Source: Phycicoccus sp. HDW14 (GTDB taxonomy: Bacteria; Actinomycetota; Actinomycetes; Actinomycetales; Dermatophilaceae). From it: a stretch of DNA of 64,000 bases. The position numbers and the translations under genes were made by a program. Location: assembly GCF_011383005.1 (NCBI RefSeq), contig NZ_CP049935.1, positions 3,348,001 through 3,412,000 of the forward strand, read 5' to 3'. Shown piece by piece: positions 39,541-49,833 of the stretch (the first letter of the stretch is position 1; each line of letters starts with the position of its first letter). The notes under the pieces were generated by a model. The model did no database searches. It was not told the origin of the DNA and was given only the letters and a program-made list of their open reading frames with translations.

Positions 39541-40633
39541 TCAGGCCTTCTTCGTCGCCCGCTTCGCCGCGGCCTTGCGGGGAGCGCCCGACCCGAGTGA
39601 CCCGGCGAGGCGGGCCCGGCCGTCGCGGCCTTGGCGGCCTTCTTCGCGGCCGTGCGCTTGGCCGGCTTCTTCTCCTTGCGGCCGGCCTTGGCCTTGGCCT
39701 CCTCGGCGCTGGCCGGCCCGGAGGCCGCCTCGTCGCGCAGCTGCTGGCCCTCGGCGACGGTCATCACCTGGTGGCCGCCGAACTGGCCACGCAGCGCCGC
39801 GACGGCCTGCATCGTCGGGGAGGTCTGCTGGCGCGAGGCGAACCGGGCGAAGAGCGAGGCCGAGATGACGGGCATCGGCACGGAGAGCTCGAGGGCCTCC
39901 TCGACGGTCCACCGGCCCTCGCCGGAGTCGGAGGTGTAGTCCGAGACGTCCTCGAGCGACGGGTTCTCCTCGAGCGCCTTGACCATGAGGTCGAGCAGCC
40001 AGGAGCGGACGACGGTGCCCCGGCTCCAGGCCTTGAAGGCGCCGGGGACGTTCTCGACGATGTCCTTCTTCTCGAGCAGCTCGTAGCCCTCGGCGTACGC
40101 GTGCATCAGGCCGTACTCGATGCCGTTGTGCACCATCTTCGTGTAGTGCCCGGCGCCGACCTTGCCGGCGTGGACGAAGCCCTCGTCACGCGGGCCCTCG
40201 GGCGCAGCGCGTCGAAGATGGGCATCGCCTTGCGGACGTTGGCCGCCGAGCCGCCGACCATGAGGCCATAGCCGTTCTCGAGGCCCCAGATGCCGCCGGA
40301 GACCCCGCAGTCGAGGTAGCCGATGCCCTTGGCGCGCAGCAGCTTCTCGTTCTCGAAGTCGTCGGTGAACTTGCTGTTGCCGCCGTCGATGACCAGGTCG
40401 CCCTTGTCGAGCAGCTCGGCGAGCTTCGTGACGGTGTCGCGGGTGGGCGCGCCGTGGGGGACCATCACCCAGACGACGCGCGGGCCCTCGAGCTTCTTGA
40501 CCATGTCGGCGAGGGAGCGGGCGTCGGACACCGCCTTGTTGCGGTCGTACCCGACGACCTCGTGCCCCGCGCGGCGCAGGCGCTCGCGCATGTTGCCGCC
40601 CATCTTGCCGAGGCCGACCAGTCCGAGCTGCAT
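39541..40633 (-). CDS. gnd: 6-phosphogluconate dehydrogenase (decarboxylating), frame-broken
   Basis: The N-terminal Rossmann domain (MQLGLVGLGKMGGNMRERL), the NADP-binding part (VIDGGNSKFTDDF) and the substrate-binding domain (KMVHNGIEYGLMHAYAEGYE) identify the short-type Gnd, which oxidises 6-phosphogluconate to ribulose-5-phosphate with NADP reduction. Two frame losses lie at GC runs near 40200 and 39611-39620. The 3' end is Lys/Ala-rich (KAGRKEKKPAKRTAAKKAAK), beyond the usual domain and possibly a disordered tail. The start is ATG 40633. Location between recF and dnaN is conserved in Actinobacteria. Confidence 0.92.
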
Positions 40634-40715
40634 GCGGGTGCTCCTTCGTCGAGGGTGTCGGGCTGCACCGCAGGCTACGCCCGGCGGCCGCCCCTGCCGA
40701 GGGGGTGCTCGCGGG

Positions 40716-41849
40716 TCAGGAAGCGAAGCGCACGGGCATGAGGACGTACCGGTACGAGGTGTCGGCCTCGCCGTCGGCGCTGTCCTGGCCGGAGAGCACC
40801 GCCGGGCGCGACGGCTGGGTGAAGGACACCCGCGACCAGTCGGTCCCGACCGCGCCGAGCCCGTCGAGCAGGTAGGTGGGGTTGAAGGCGATCTCGACCT
40901 CGGGACCGGTGAGCGTGCACTCGACGGCCTCGGACGCCTGCGCGTCGTCGCCGGTGCCGGCCTCGATGGCCACCTGCCCCTCGGCGAAGCGCAGCCGCAC
41001 CGGGGTGTTGCGCTCGGCGACCAGGGCCACGCGCTTGACGGCCTCGACGAGGTCGGCGGTGCGCACGACGGCCTCGGTGTCGGAGGTGGTCGGGAAGATC
41101 GAGGAGACCTTGGGGTACTCGCCGTCGAGGAGGCGCGTCGTCGTACGACGGCGGCCGGCCTCGAACCCGACGAGCCCGTCGCCCCCGGCCGTGGCCCCGA
41201 GCGCGACGTCGATCGAGCCGCTGGCACCGAGGCTGCGGGCGGTCTCGGACAGGGTGCGGGCGGGGATGAGCACGACGTGGCTGGCGTCGGTGGCCGACGG
41301 GTTCCAGGTCAGCTCGCGCATCGCGAGGCGGTAGCGGTCGGTGGCCAGCAGGGTCATCCGGTCGCCCTCGACCTCGACCCGCACGCCGGTGAGGATCGGC
41401 AGGGTGTCGCCGCGGTCGGCCGCGACCGACACCTGGGCGACGGCCTGGGTGAACAGGTGGCCGTCGACGGTGCCGGTGGGCTCGGGGGAGGCCGGCAGCG
41501 TCGGGTAGTCGTCGGACGGCATCATCAGGAGGCTGAACCGGGAGGCGCCGCACGTGACCTGGACCTTGTTGCCCTCGGTCGCGAGGTCGATGGGCCGGGC
41601 CGGCAGGTTGCGCGAGATGTCGGCGAGCAGGCGGCCGAGCACGAGCACGGTGCCGGCCTCGGTGACCTCGGCGGCGACGGTGACCCGGGCCGAGACCTCG
41701 TAGTCGAAGGCGCTGAGGGTGAGGGTGCCGTCGTCGGAGGCCTCGAGGAGGATGCCGGCGAGGACCGGCACCGGCGGACGCGCGGGGAGGCCGCGGGCCA
41801 CCCAGGTGACCGCCTCGGCCAGGACGTCGCGCTCGACGCGGAACTTCAC
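40716..41849 (-). CDS. dnaN: DNA polymerase III beta sliding clamp
   Basis: A 377-residue clamp with the three-domain beta-fold: MKFRVERDVLAEAVTWVARG at the N-terminus, SRFSLLMMPSDDYPTLP in the middle of domain 1 and the conserved C-terminus RYVLMPVRFAS. It dimerises around DNA to tether Pol III. The frame is intact and complete. The upstream spacer toward dnaA is the origin region, so the gene is expressed away from oriC. Confidence 0.99.
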   Translation of the reverse strand: MKFRVERDVLAEAVTWVARGLPARPPVPVLAGILLEASDDGTLTLSAFDYEVSARVTVAAEVTEAGTVLVLGRLLADISRNLPARPIDLATEGNKVQVTCGASRFSLLMMPSDDYPTLPASPEPTGTVDGHLFTQAVAQVSVAADRGDTLPILTGVRVEVEGDRMTLLATDRYRLAMRELTWNPSATDASHVVLIPARTLSETARSLGASGSIDVALGATAGGDGLVGFEAGRRRTTTRLLDGEYPKVSSIFPTTSDTEAVVRTADLVEAVKRVALVAERNTPVRLRFAEGQVAIEAGTGDDAQASEAVECTLTGPEVEIAFNPTYLLDGLGAVGTDWSRVSFTQPSRPAVLSGQDSADGEADTSYRYVLMPVRFAS

Positions 41850-42561
41850 GGCTTACCACCCTGTCCGGCGCGGAGCAGCCCACGCCTGTCGTGCTTCGGA
41901 AGTCTCGACCGTCCGCCGGGCGCGCACGGGGCGGCGGTCCGGGGCGGACGGGACCCTGACACTAGTGCACCGCTGGTCCGGCCACCATCGGTTGCCCGAC
42001 GGGCCGCCGAGCCCCGCTCCGGGCCGTGGTCGCAGCAGGGTCCTCATCGGGGTGGACCCCTTCATCTCTGGATCTCGTCGTGGTGGTAGGAGCTGTGGAT
42101 CCTGTGGACGGCGCGGTGTTCGTGCAGGTCAGGTCGGCGGGTCCGGGTGTGGACGAGCCGTGGACGGCACGTGGACCGGCGGCGCCGGCCTGTTGACGGC
42201 CACCGGGCGTTCACATCGCGTCCACCGGCCGCCCGCCGACCGTCCACCGGGTTCGGCAGGTCGTCCACACCCGTCCACAGGGCCTGTGGACAAACTCCGG
42301 GTGACAGCGGTGTCGCGGGACGCGCGGTGCGGGAGTGTCCACAGGGTCGTCCCCACCGGTGGACGGTGGACGGGGCCGTGGTGTGGGGGGCTCCGGAGGC
42401 GGCGGGAGCGCACCGTGGTGCGGCACCGCGTGCGCACCGGGTTCGACAAGGGTTGTACACGGGCTGGGGACAACCTGTGGACGAGCACGGGACGGCCGGG
42501 GCGTTCCCGTGGACGGATCCTGCGACCGGGAGGGAAGGAGGGGCTGCGAGGGCCCGGACGG
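41850..42561. other. oriC: chromosomal origin with DnaA-box cluster
   Basis: The 712 bases between dnaN and dnaA hold a dense cluster of DnaA-box-like 9-mers on both strands. Perfect or near matches are TGTGGACAA at 42285-42293, TCGTCCACA at 42261-42269, CCGTCCACA at 42271-42279, GTGTCCACA at 42335-42343, TGTGGACGA at 42148-42156 and 42476-42484, TGGGGACAA at 42465-42473, TTGTACACG at 42453-42461 and TGTGGACGG at 42103-42111. Dense boxes between dnaN and dnaA are the actinobacterial origin arrangement. No long AT-rich unwinding element is obvious. No gene is present. Confidence 0.93.
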
Positions 42562-44073
42562 TCAGCGGGACTGCTGCTTGATCCGGTTGGTCAGCTCGGT
42601 GACCTGGTTGTAGATGGCCCGGCGCTCGGCCATCAGCTGGCGGATCTTCTTCTCCGCGTGCATGACGGTCGTGTGGTCGCGGCCGCCGAACTGCTGGCCG
42701 ATCTTCGGCAGCGACATCTCGGTCAGCTCGCGGCAGAGGTACATCGCGATCTGCCGGGCGGTGACGAGGACGCGGCTGCGGGACTGGCCCTGGAGGTCCT
42801 CGATGGTCAGCCCGAAGTACGCGGCCGTCTGGGCGATGATCGTCGCCGGCGTGACCTGGCTCGTCGAGTCGTCGGGGATGAGGTCGCGCAGGACGATCTC
42901 GGCGAGGCTCATGTCGACCGGCTGGCGGTTGAGGCTGGCGAAGGCCGTGACCCGGATGAGGGCGCCCTCGAGCTCGCGGATGTTCGTCGAGATGCGCGAG
43001 GCGATGAACTCGTGGACGTCGTCGGGGACGCTCAGGCGCTCCTGGATGGCCTTCTTGCGCAGGATGGCGATGCGCGTCTCGAGGTCGGGCGGCTGGACGT
43101 CGGTGAGCAGACCCATCTCGAACCGGCTGCGCATCCGCGCTTCGAAACCGGTGAGCAGCTTGGGCGGCACGTCGCTCGTGATGACGACCTGCTTGCTCGC
43201 GTTGTGGAGGGTGTTGAACGTGTGGAAGAACTCCTCCTGGGTCTGCACCTTGCCCTGGAGGAACTGGATGTCGTCGATGAGCAGCACGTCGACGTCGCGG
43301 TAGCGGCGCTGGAAGTTGGCGGCCTTGTCGTCGCGGATGCTGTTGATGAAGTCGTTCGTGAACTCCTCCGAGTTCACGTACCGCACCTTGACGTGCGGGA
43401 AGAGGTTGCGGGCGTAGTGGCCGATGGCGTGCAGCAGGTGGGTCTTGCCCAGCCCGGAGTCGCCGTAGACGAAGAGCGGGTTGTAGGCCTTGGCCGGTTG
43501 CTCGGCGACCGCGACGGCCGCGGCGTGCGCGAACCGGTTGCTCGCGCCGATGACGAAGGTGTCGAACGTGTACTTCGGGTTCAGCCGGGTCAGCTCGACC
43601 TGCTCGGGCACCTGGGTGCCGGGACGCGGCCGGCGCATCCCGGGGACCTCGACGAGCCCGGACGGTCCGGAGGAGCCGGCGCCGTGGGTGCCGCTGCCGT
43701 CGAGGGCGTCGCCGTCGTCGTCGAGCTCGAGGTCGTCGATCTGCTGGCGGCGGTCGGCGGCCCGGCGGTCGTGGCCGTCGTCGCCGAGCTCACCGACGGG
43801 CTCGGCGATCTCGCCGAGGGTGGGGTCGACGGTGACGGCCAGGCGTACGTCGCGCCCGAGCCGCTCACCGAGGGTCTGGGTGACCCGCTCGCGCAGCCGG
43901 GTCTCGACGATGTCCTTGGTGAAGTCGTTCGGGACGGCGATGAGGGCGGTGTCGTCGAGGAGGCCGACGAGCCGGGCGAGGGAGAGGAAGGCCCGCTGCT
44001 GCACCGGGATCCCGTCCTCGTCGAGCGCCTCGAGGGTCGCCCGCCACACCTGGGTCATCGTCGCGTCCGCCAC
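42562..44073 (-). CDS. dnaA: Chromosomal replication initiator DnaA
   Basis: A 503-residue initiator. Domain I is at the N-terminus, a long acidic linker follows (residues 85-155), and the AAA+ domain has Walker A GDSGLGKT at 204-211 and [14 protein letters not shown] (Walker B). The C-terminal box-binding domain ends with [14 protein letters not shown], the DnaA signature helix. ATG at 44073 ([20 protein letters not shown]) fits the family start. It binds the boxes in the upstream and downstream spacers. The frame is intact. Confidence 0.99.
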   Translation of the reverse strand: MADATMTQVWRATLEALDEDGIPVQQRAFLSLARLVGLLDDTALIAVPNDFTKDIVETRLRERVTQTLGERLGRDVRLAVTVDPTLGEIAEPVGELGDDGHDRRAADRRQQIDDLELDDDGDALDGSGTHGAGSSGPSGLVEVPGMRRPRPGTQVPEQVELTRLNPKYTFDTFVIGASNRFAHAAAVAVAEQPAKAYNPLFVYGDSGLGKTHLLHAIGHYARNLFPHVKVRYVNSEEFTNDFINSIRDDKAANFQRRYRDVDVLLIDDIQFLQGKVQTQEEFFHTFNTLHNASKQVVITSDVPPKLLTGFEARMRSRFEMGLLTDVQPPDLETRIAILRKKAIQERLSVPDDVHEFIASRISTNIRELEGALIRVTAFASLNRQPVDMSLAEIVLRDLIPDDSTSQVTPATIIAQTAAYFGLTIEDLQGQSRSRVLVTARQIAMYLCRELTEMSLPKIGQQFGGRDHTTVMHAEKKIRQLMAERRAIYNQVTELTNRIKQQSR

Positions 44074-44443
44074 GCCCTCCCCGTCCTTCCGCTGCCCTGT
44101 CGTCGTGGGTCACGCCGGCCCGGCGTGGCATGAGCAGTGGAGTCGTCCACATGGTTGTCCACAGGCTGTGAGGACGACGTCGTCGACGGCGTCCGTGTGT
44201 CGCGCGCTGCCCGCCCGATGCTCCGTGCGATGGTAGAGGGTTCGTGGTGGAGTTGGGTACCCGGCCTCGGGTTTGGTCGCCGAGCGGGCGCTCGGGTACC
44301 GTGGAGCAGCCTGTTCCCGGCTGTTTTCGCATGCCCATGACTCGTGTCGCACGACACGACCCGTGGGTCTCCGACTGCAGCCGACCGGGCTGCCCCCCGA
44401 CCACCGGGCCACTCCGGCCCGCCACCCGCGAAAGAGACACATC
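44074..44443. promoter_or_regulatory. dnaA-rpmH divergent promoter region with DnaA boxes
   Basis: Two DnaA boxes, TCGTCCACA at 44143-44151 and the perfect TTGTCCACA at 44155-44163, lie about 75-90 bases upstream of dnaA. They are likely to autoregulate dnaA. The spacer also drives rpmH on the other strand. No gene is seen; about 370 bases. Confidence 0.7.
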
Positions 44444-44581
44444 GTGAGCAAGCGGACCTTCCAGCCGAACAACCGCCGACGGGCCAAGACGCACGGCTTC
44501 CGCCTGCGGATGCGCACCCGCGCCGGCCGCGCCATCCTCGCCGCCCGGCGTCGCAAGGGCCGCGCAGAGCTCTCGGCCTGA
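44444..44581 (+). CDS. rpmH: 50S ribosomal protein L34
   Basis: A 45-residue basic protein, [20 protein letters not shown] then [19 protein letters not shown], the complete L34 sequence. GTG at 44444 is the start. It is the first gene transcribed rightward from the origin and heads the conserved rpmH-rnpA-yidD-yidC-jag-rsmG unit. Confidence 0.98.
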   Translation: MSKRTFQPNNRRRAKTHGFRLRMRTRAGRAILAARRRKGRAELSA

Positions 44582-44590
44582 GGCCGGTCG

Positions 44591-44956
44591 GTGCTGCCGG
44601 CGCCGAACCGGCTGCGCGAGCGGTCCGAGTTCGCGTCGGCGGTCCGCGGCCCCGGGTCCACCCGGGCCGGTTCGAGACTGCTCGTGGTCCACGCCCACCG
44701 AACCGACGCGCGTGCGGGTCGCCCGCCGCGGGTCGGTTTCGTCGTGTCGAAGGCCGTCGGCGGCGCGGTCGTCCGTACTCGCACCAAGCGCCGGCTGCGG
44801 GCCCTCGTGGCCCAGCGGCTGGCCGTGGTCCCGGCCGGGGTCGACCTGGTCGTCCGGGCCAACCCGGCGGCGGGCACGGCGACCTCGGGGGAACTCGCGG
44901 TCGCGCTCGACGCGTTGTGGCACAAGGTGCTGCGGCGGCTCGGAGGTGCGGTGTGA
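44591..44956 (+). CDS. rnpA: Ribonuclease P protein component
   Basis: A 121-residue small basic protein: [20 protein letters not shown] is the RNase P RNR-type motif region. It binds the RNase P RNA and aids 5' processing of tRNAs. GTG at 44591 is nine bases after the rpmH stop. The stop overlaps the yidD start. Confidence 0.97.
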   Translation: MLPAPNRLRERSEFASAVRGPGSTRAGSRLLVVHAHRTDARAGRPPRVGFVVSKAVGGAVVRTRTKRRLRALVAQRLAVVPAGVDLVVRANPAAGTATSGELAVALDALWHKVLRRLGGAV

Positions 44957-45270
44957 CACTCGGACGGCTGCTCGCGTCGCCGCTGCTCTGGGCGATCCGC
45001 GGCTACCAGCGGTTCATCAGCCCGATGCGTCCCCCGACGTGCCGGTACTACCCGTCGTGCTCGGCCTACGCGGTGACGGCGCTCGAGCGGTTCGGGCCGC
45101 TGCGGGGGTCGTGGATGGCGGTGGCCCGGATCGGTCGCTGCCACCCGTGGGCCGCCGGCGGCGTCGACCACGTGCCCGAGCGGGACGCGGTGACCGGGCG
45201 CCCGGTGCCCGGGACCACCGGACCCAAGCCCTACGGCGGCGCCACCGGCGCGAGCCCCTCACACCCCTGA
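44953..45270 (+). CDS. yidD: Membrane protein insertion efficiency factor YidD
   Basis: A 105-residue protein: [20 protein letters not shown] followed by [12 protein letters not shown] is the YidD signature. GTG at 44953 overlaps the rnpA stop by four bases. The family helps YidC-mediated membrane insertion. A Gly/Pro-rich tail is longer than the core domain. Confidence 0.95.
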   Translation: MTLGRLLASPLLWAIRGYQRFISPMRPPTCRYYPSCSAYAVTALERFGPLRGSWMAVARIGRCHPWAAGGVDHVPERDAVTGRPVPGTTGPKPYGGATGASPSHP

Positions 45271-45328
45271 CCACCGTCACCACCGTGACACCACCCGCCG
45301 GCCGAGTCCGGCACCGACGAAGGACATC

Positions 45329-46339
45329 ATGGGCGACCTGTTGAACAGCATCCTGACGCCGATCGAGTGGCTCGTGGCGTGGATCATGTACGGCTTCCAC
45401 CAGGTCTTCACGACCCTCGGGCTGCCGGAGGCCGCGGGCATCACCTGGGCGCTGTCGATCGTCGGCCTCGTGATCGTCATGCGGGCCGCGATGATCCCGC
45501 TGTTCGTCAAGCAGATCAAGGCATCGCGCAAGATGCAGCTGATCCAGCCCGAGCTGCAGAAGATCCAGAAGAAGTACAAGGGCAAGTCCGACCCCGAGTC
45601 CCGCCAGGCGATGACCCAGGAGACGATGGAGCTGTACAAGAAGGAGGGGACCAACCCCTTCAGCTCGTGCCTCCCGATCCTCGTCCAGTCGCCGTTCTTC
45701 TTCGGCCTCTTCCGGGTGCTCAACGGCCTCCAGGACATCGCCAGCGGGAAGAAGGACCAGATCGGTCCGATCACGAAAACCGTTGCGGGACAGGCGGAGT
45801 CGGCCTCGATCTTCGGCGCACAGCTGTCGGACTCGTTCCTGCGGGCCAACAACCTGTCGACGCAGATCGTCACCGTCGTGCTCATCGTGCTGATGTCGGC
45901 GACGACCTTCACGACCCAGCGCCAGCTGATGACGAAGAACATGCCCCAGTCGGCGCTGGACAGCCCGTTCGCGAAGCAGCAGAAGATGCTGCTCTACATC
46001 TTCCCGGTCATCTTCGCCGTCTCCGGCATCAACTTCCCGATCGGTGTCCTCCTCTACTGGTTCACCACCAACGTGTGGTCGATGACCCAGCAGTTCTACG
46101 TGATCCGCCGGATGCCGGCGCCGGGGTCGGCCGCCGAGCGGGCCTACCACGAGCGCCTCAAGCGCAAGGGCAAGCCCGTGCCCGGGGCCGTCGTGGCCGC
46201 CGAGATCACCGAGGGTGCCGAGGGCGAGGACGCCGCGAAGAGCGGGCAGCGCGTGCAGCCCAAGTCCAAGAAGCGCACCAAGGGCGCCACCAAGCCGGGC
46301 GGCAAGCCCGCGGGTGGTCCGTCCTCCTCCGGCGGCTGA
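45329..46339 (+). CDS. yidC: Membrane protein insertase YidC
   Basis: A 336-residue insertase with five predicted spans. The first is IEWLVAWIMYGFHQVF, and the family pore segment is FSSCLPILVQSPFFFGLFRV. The charged loop KASRKMQLIQPELQKIQKKY precedes the second main span. The product inserts proteins into the cytoplasmic membrane alone or with Sec. A lysine-rich C-terminal tail may bind the ribosome. The frame is complete. Confidence 0.98.
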   Translation: MGDLLNSILTPIEWLVAWIMYGFHQVFTTLGLPEAAGITWALSIVGLVIVMRAAMIPLFVKQIKASRKMQLIQPELQKIQKKYKGKSDPESRQAMTQETMELYKKEGTNPFSSCLPILVQSPFFFGLFRVLNGLQDIASGKKDQIGPITKTVAGQAESASIFGAQLSDSFLRANNLSTQIVTVVLIVLMSATTFTTQRQLMTKNMPQSALDSPFAKQQKMLLYIFPVIFAVSGINFPIGVLLYWFTTNVWSMTQQFYVIRRMPAPGSAAERAYHERLKRKGKPVPGAVVAAEITEGAEGEDAAKSGQRVQPKSKKRTKGATKPGGKPAGGPSSSGG

Positions 46340-46400
46340 CCCACCCCGCGGCCGTGTGCCGCCCCACCGACCCGACCCGTCCCTCCCACCTGGAGAGCAC

Positions 46401-47132
46401 ATGAGCGAGAACACGACCGAGGCCACCGAGGCCGCCGAGCCCACCACCGACACCCTCCTCGAGGTCGACACCGCGGAGGAGGCAGACGGCACCACGACAC
46501 AGGAGCCGGCCGGTGAGTCGGCCGACGAGACCCCTGAGGCCGATGACTCCGCCGCCGGCGACGACTCCGAGGACGACGGTGATGACGCCGACGGTGACGC
46601 CGACGGCGACGACCAGGACGGCGACGAGGAGGCGGCGACCGGCGGGTCGAAGCGGACCGGCCGGCGTGGTCAGCTCGAGCGCGAGGGTGAGGTCGCGGCC
46701 GACTTCCTCGAGACCCTCCTCGACATCTGCGACCTCGACGGTGACCTCGACGTCGACATCGACGGTGACCGGGCGGCTGTCGCCCTCGTCGACAGCGACG
46801 AGGGTCGGGTTCCGCGGCGGCTCGTCGGCCCCGACGGCCAGGTCCTCGAGGCCCTCCAGGAGCTGACGCGCCTCGCCGTCCAGGCCGAGACGGGTGAGCG
46901 CAGCCGACTGATGCTCGACGTCGCCGGCCACCGGGCCGAGCGCCGCGCCTCGCTCGTCACGCTCGCGCAGGAGGCGATCGCCGGGGTCAAGGGGTCGGGC
47001 GAACCGGCGTCCCTCGCGCCGATGACCGCGTTCGAGCGCAAGGTCGTCCACGACGAGGTCCTGGCGGCCGGTCTGGTCTCCGAGTCCGAGGGCGCGGAGC
47101 CGCGACGGTACGTCGTCATCAGCCCCGCGTGA
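46401..47132 (+). CDS. jag: Jag/KhpB RNA-binding protein
   Basis: A 243-residue protein. The first 90 residues are highly acidic and disordered (DDSAAGDDSEDDGDDADGDA). Then come the KH-type domain (FLETLLDICDLDGDLDVDID, LVGPDGQVLEALQELTRLAV) and the R3H domain (SRLMLDVAGHRAERRASLVT). These form an RNA-binding regulator of cell envelope and division. ATG at 46401 follows a GGAGAG ribosome site, so the extra upstream open frame is not used. Confidence 0.95.
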   Translation: MSENTTEATEAAEPTTDTLLEVDTAEEADGTTTQEPAGESADETPEADDSAAGDDSEDDGDDADGDADGDDQDGDEEAATGGSKRTGRRGQLEREGEVAADFLETLLDICDLDGDLDVDIDGDRAAVALVDSDEGRVPRRLVGPDGQVLEALQELTRLAVQAETGERSRLMLDVAGHRAERRASLVTLAQEAIAGVKGSGEPASLAPMTAFERKVVHDEVLAAGLVSESEGAEPRRYVVISPA

Positions 47133-47138
47133 GGATGC

Positions 47139-47152
47139 GTTTCACGTGAAAC
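47139..47152. promoter_or_regulatory. parS centromere site
   Basis: GTTTCACGTGAAAC, the perfect 14-base ParB-binding palindrome. It includes the GTG start codon of rsmG at 47146. Confidence 0.9.
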
Positions 47153-47898
47153 ATGACGGGGAGACCCCGTTGACGGCGCCGGCCGCACCTTCGGGTGCGG
47201 CCGTGGTGTTCGGGGACCGGCTCGGGCTGGCAGAGCGCTTCGTGGCGATCCTCGCCGACACCGGGGTGACCCACGGGCTCATCGGGCCGCGGGAGGTGCC
47301 GCGCCTCTGGGAACGACACGTCCTCAACTGTGCCGTCATCGAGGATGCCTTCCCCGAGAATGCCTCGCTCGTCGACGTCGGGTCGGGGGCGGGTCTGCCC
47401 GGCGTGGCGCTGGCGATCTCCCGACCGGACCTGAGGGTGCACCTCGTCGAGCCGATGCTGCGTCGGACCACCTGGCTCGAGGGCGTCGTCGAGGAGCTCG
47501 GCCTGGAGTCGGTCACCGTGCACCGGGGTCGGGCCGAGGAGCTCGCGGGGTCGGTCTCGGCGCCCTGGGTCACCGCGCGAGCGGTGGCCCGTCTCGACAA
47601 GCTTGCCCGGTGGTGCGTGCCGCTCCTCGAGGACGGTGGGACCCTCGTGGCGATGAAGGGCCGCAGCGCCGCGGACGAGCTGGCCGAGGACGCCGCCTCC
47701 CTGGCCCGGCTCGGGCTCGGTGTCGGCGTGGTGACCGAGCACGGTGGCTCGGTCCTCGAGGAGCCGGTCCTCACCGTCGACCTGCGCCTCGAGGCCCGTC
47801 CGTCCGGTCGTCAGCGGGCCGGTCGGTCGCGGCGGTCGGCACGGGCCCGACGGGGCACCGCGGCGGGGTCGTCCGGCTCGGCGGCCACCGGGGGCTGA
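47146..47898 (+). CDS. rsmG: 16S rRNA (guanine-527-N7) methyltransferase RsmG
   Basis: A 250-residue enzyme that methylates G527 of 16S rRNA. DVGSGAGLPGVALAI is the SAM-binding loop, and LLEDGGTLVAMKGRSAADEL follows. GTG at 47146 begins inside a parS site; a later TTG at 47170 is a weaker alternative. The C-terminal tail (RSRRSARARRGTAAGSSG) is basic and extra. The family position before parA is conserved. Confidence 0.95.
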   Translation: MKHDGETPLTAPAAPSGAAVVFGDRLGLAERFVAILADTGVTHGLIGPREVPRLWERHVLNCAVIEDAFPENASLVDVGSGAGLPGVALAISRPDLRVHLVEPMLRRTTWLEGVVEELGLESVTVHRGRAEELAGSVSAPWVTARAVARLDKLARWCVPLLEDGGTLVAMKGRSAADELAEDAASLARLGLGVGVVTEHGGSVLEEPVLTVDLRLEARPSGRQRAGRSRRSARARRGTAAGSSGSAATGG

Positions 47899-48127
47899 CG
47901 CCGAGGAGGTCGGCCCGGCGCGAACTGGACTGGGCGGCGGACTCGGGGGGATGGCGGGACCCACGTCCGGTCCGGCGTCACGGCGTCGAGCGGACGGTCA
48001 GCTCCCCGTCGGCGTGCGGACACGCCTCGATCCGACGTGGAGGGGCGCGGGCCCTCGGCCCGGGTCTGACGTCCGCGGAGGACCGGACCAACGTGCTTCG
48101 CCGGCGGAGTCGACTCACCGGGCGCAC

Positions 48128-48141
48128 GTTTCACGTGAAAC
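48128..48141. promoter_or_regulatory. parS centromere site
   Basis: Perfect GTTTCACGTGAAAC in the gene-free region. ParB is expected to load here. Confidence 0.9.
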
Positions 48142-48230
48142 ATCGAGGTGTCCAGCGCACACCCGCAGAGGGGCCTGCCCACTCCTCCCAGGAGAACTGC
48201 GCCTGACCCTCGACGGACAGCGACCCGGAC

Positions 48231-48244
48231 GTTTGACGTGAAAC
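48231..48244. promoter_or_regulatory. Degenerate parS site
   Basis: GTTTGACGTGAAAC differs from the consensus at one position (C to G at base 5). It is probably bound weakly or is a decaying copy. Confidence 0.6.
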
Positions 48245-48405
48245 ATCGCCCGTCCAGAACGGGCTACGGCCAGTCGACAGACCCGCGGTCGGACTCGCCG
48301 TGGTCGTCCTTCTGGGCCGGTTCCAGCGGAGGACCTCTCCGGGGCCCACCGGGCTGGTGGCGCAGGACCCGGGTGGGCGGATCAGGTGGGCGAACCGATA
48401 CCTGG

Positions 48406-48720
48406 CCACACGGTGGGTCGTCGGCGCCCAAGGGAGGCGGGTCGAATCGGAGCGTTGGGGGTCGCCCGCGGGCTGGCTCGGCGCGCCCGATCGGCATCTG
48501 GCAACGCGGTGCGTCGTCTGCACCGAGGGAAGCTGGATCAGCCAGGAGCGTTGGGGGTCGCTCGGTGACCTGGTCGGCACCACCCACACGGCGGGTCGTC
48601 GGCACCCAGGGGAGGCGGGTCGACCCGGAGCTTGGGGGTCGCCCGGTGACCTGGTCGGCCCAGAGCGTCCGGTCGCCCGGGGATGGGGCACTCGGGCGCA
48701 GCCTGCCACACGGGGCGGAC
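48406..48720. repeat. Imperfect tandem repeats
   Basis: Three to four related units occur. Each begins with a form of CACACGGTGGGTCGTCGG, followed by (A/G)GGGAGGCGGGTCGA and then GGAGCGTTGGGGGTCGC, with starts near 48408, 48504, 48586 and a partial one near 48706. The first two intervals are about 96 and 82 bases. The units are diverged and have no protein reading. They lie in the parS region. Confidence 0.65.
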
Positions 48721-49618
48721 GGCATCTGACCCCGGCAGGCGACGGGCGAGGAGGCATCGTCCGGACACGGACCCTCTTCGATCAGCTCATCCAGGTGCGG
48801 GGTAGCCGTCGTTGCGACCGCCGGCCGGGTCGGGTCCACAGACCGCCGGCCGACGGGCGGCGTTCGCTCGCTGCCGGATCACTCCGGTCATCGGGGGGCA
48901 AGGCTCGCGCCCGAGGTCGGTGTCGTGAGGCTGGTCCCCGGCGTCGGCGGAGTGACGCTCGGGCCCGTGGTCGGTGGGGGTAACGCTCGCGCCCGGAGGC
49001 GGCGGGGTGGCTGGGACCTCGTGTCGGTGGGGCGGGGCTCGCCACGTCTGGATCCGGTGACCAGGCCGGGTCTCTGGTGGAGCGTTCCTCGGCGCGCTCC
49101 GTCGACTGGGTGTCCATCGCGCCGCCGGCGCCGGGTGGCGAGCCCGCCAGGGAAGGAGGGGGCCGCCTCCCGTGGTCGCGGCCGACGCGGTCGGCCCGGG
49201 ACGCCCTCGTCGCCGATGGCCCAGGGGCCGACCGCGGGGGCCACGACGTGGGAACCGGTGGCTCCGACGCGTGCGGACCGGGGCGCCGGAGTCGGAGGCT
49301 GCCAGGACGTGCGACCCGGACGTGCGACCCGGCCCGTGCGACCCGGCTCTGTGGACCGGGGCGCGACGGCGCTGATCCTGAGGAGCCCGCGACCCTCCGT
49401 CGTCGGCGGGCTTCTGGTGGCGCACTGCCGGCGCGGCGTGACGCAGACCGCCGACGCGGTGGTCGACCGCGTCCTCGGAGCCGGTCAGTGGGTGCGTCGA
49501 ACGACCCGCGACTCCGTTGCCGCGGGGGCTCCCGACCCCACCGGGACGTCACGACCGAACGCCGCATCCGGGCCTTCAGAGGATCGACGACCGAGGCCCC
49601 TCCCGATGCGCACCGAAT

Positions 49619-49761
49619 TCGTCCACAGGTTATCCACCGCGCCTGACGCGACGCCTGACACACCCGAAAACCGCGGAATGGCGCGGATCCACGCACGATG
49701 TTTCACGTGAAACACATGAGCCCCGTCCACACCCCCCGTCGTTTCCCCCACGTTGTCCACA
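49619..49761. promoter_or_regulatory. DnaA boxes upstream of parA
   Basis: TCGTCCACA at 49619-49627 and a perfect TTGTCCACA at 49753-49761. They lie next to a parS site and far from the oriC cluster. Binding is inferred from the 9-mers alone. Confidence 0.5.
49700..49713. promoter_or_regulatory. parS centromere site
   Basis: Perfect GTTTCACGTGAAAC, about 120 bases before the parA start. Confidence 0.9.
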
Positions 49762-49833
49762 GGCCCGGGCGTTCTTTGGCGTGTCGGCAGTTGGTGATGT
49801 TGGATGGGGTGGTTCAGCATCAAGGAGGTTGCG

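Larger units (their letters stand above)
47899..49833. other. 1.9-kb gene-free centromere region
   Basis: No frame in this interval shows a protein-like composition: those that are open lack start context and match no family. The stretch instead holds parS palindromes, imperfect 80-96-base tandem repeats (48406-48720), short GCGACCC-type repeats near 49310-49350, and two DnaA boxes. rsmG and parA are usually nearly adjacent, so this is an unusual expansion. Confidence 0.6.

Noticed and set aside
48131..48757. Minus-strand 208-codon frame in the parS region
   Set aside because: Pro/Arg-rich translation of the tandem repeats with no start site or homology; the repeats are explained better as non-coding.
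49300..49360. CRISPR-like short repeats (GTGCGACCC units)
   Set aside because: Only three 11-12-base repeats with almost no spacer; not a CRISPR array and no cas genes in the window.
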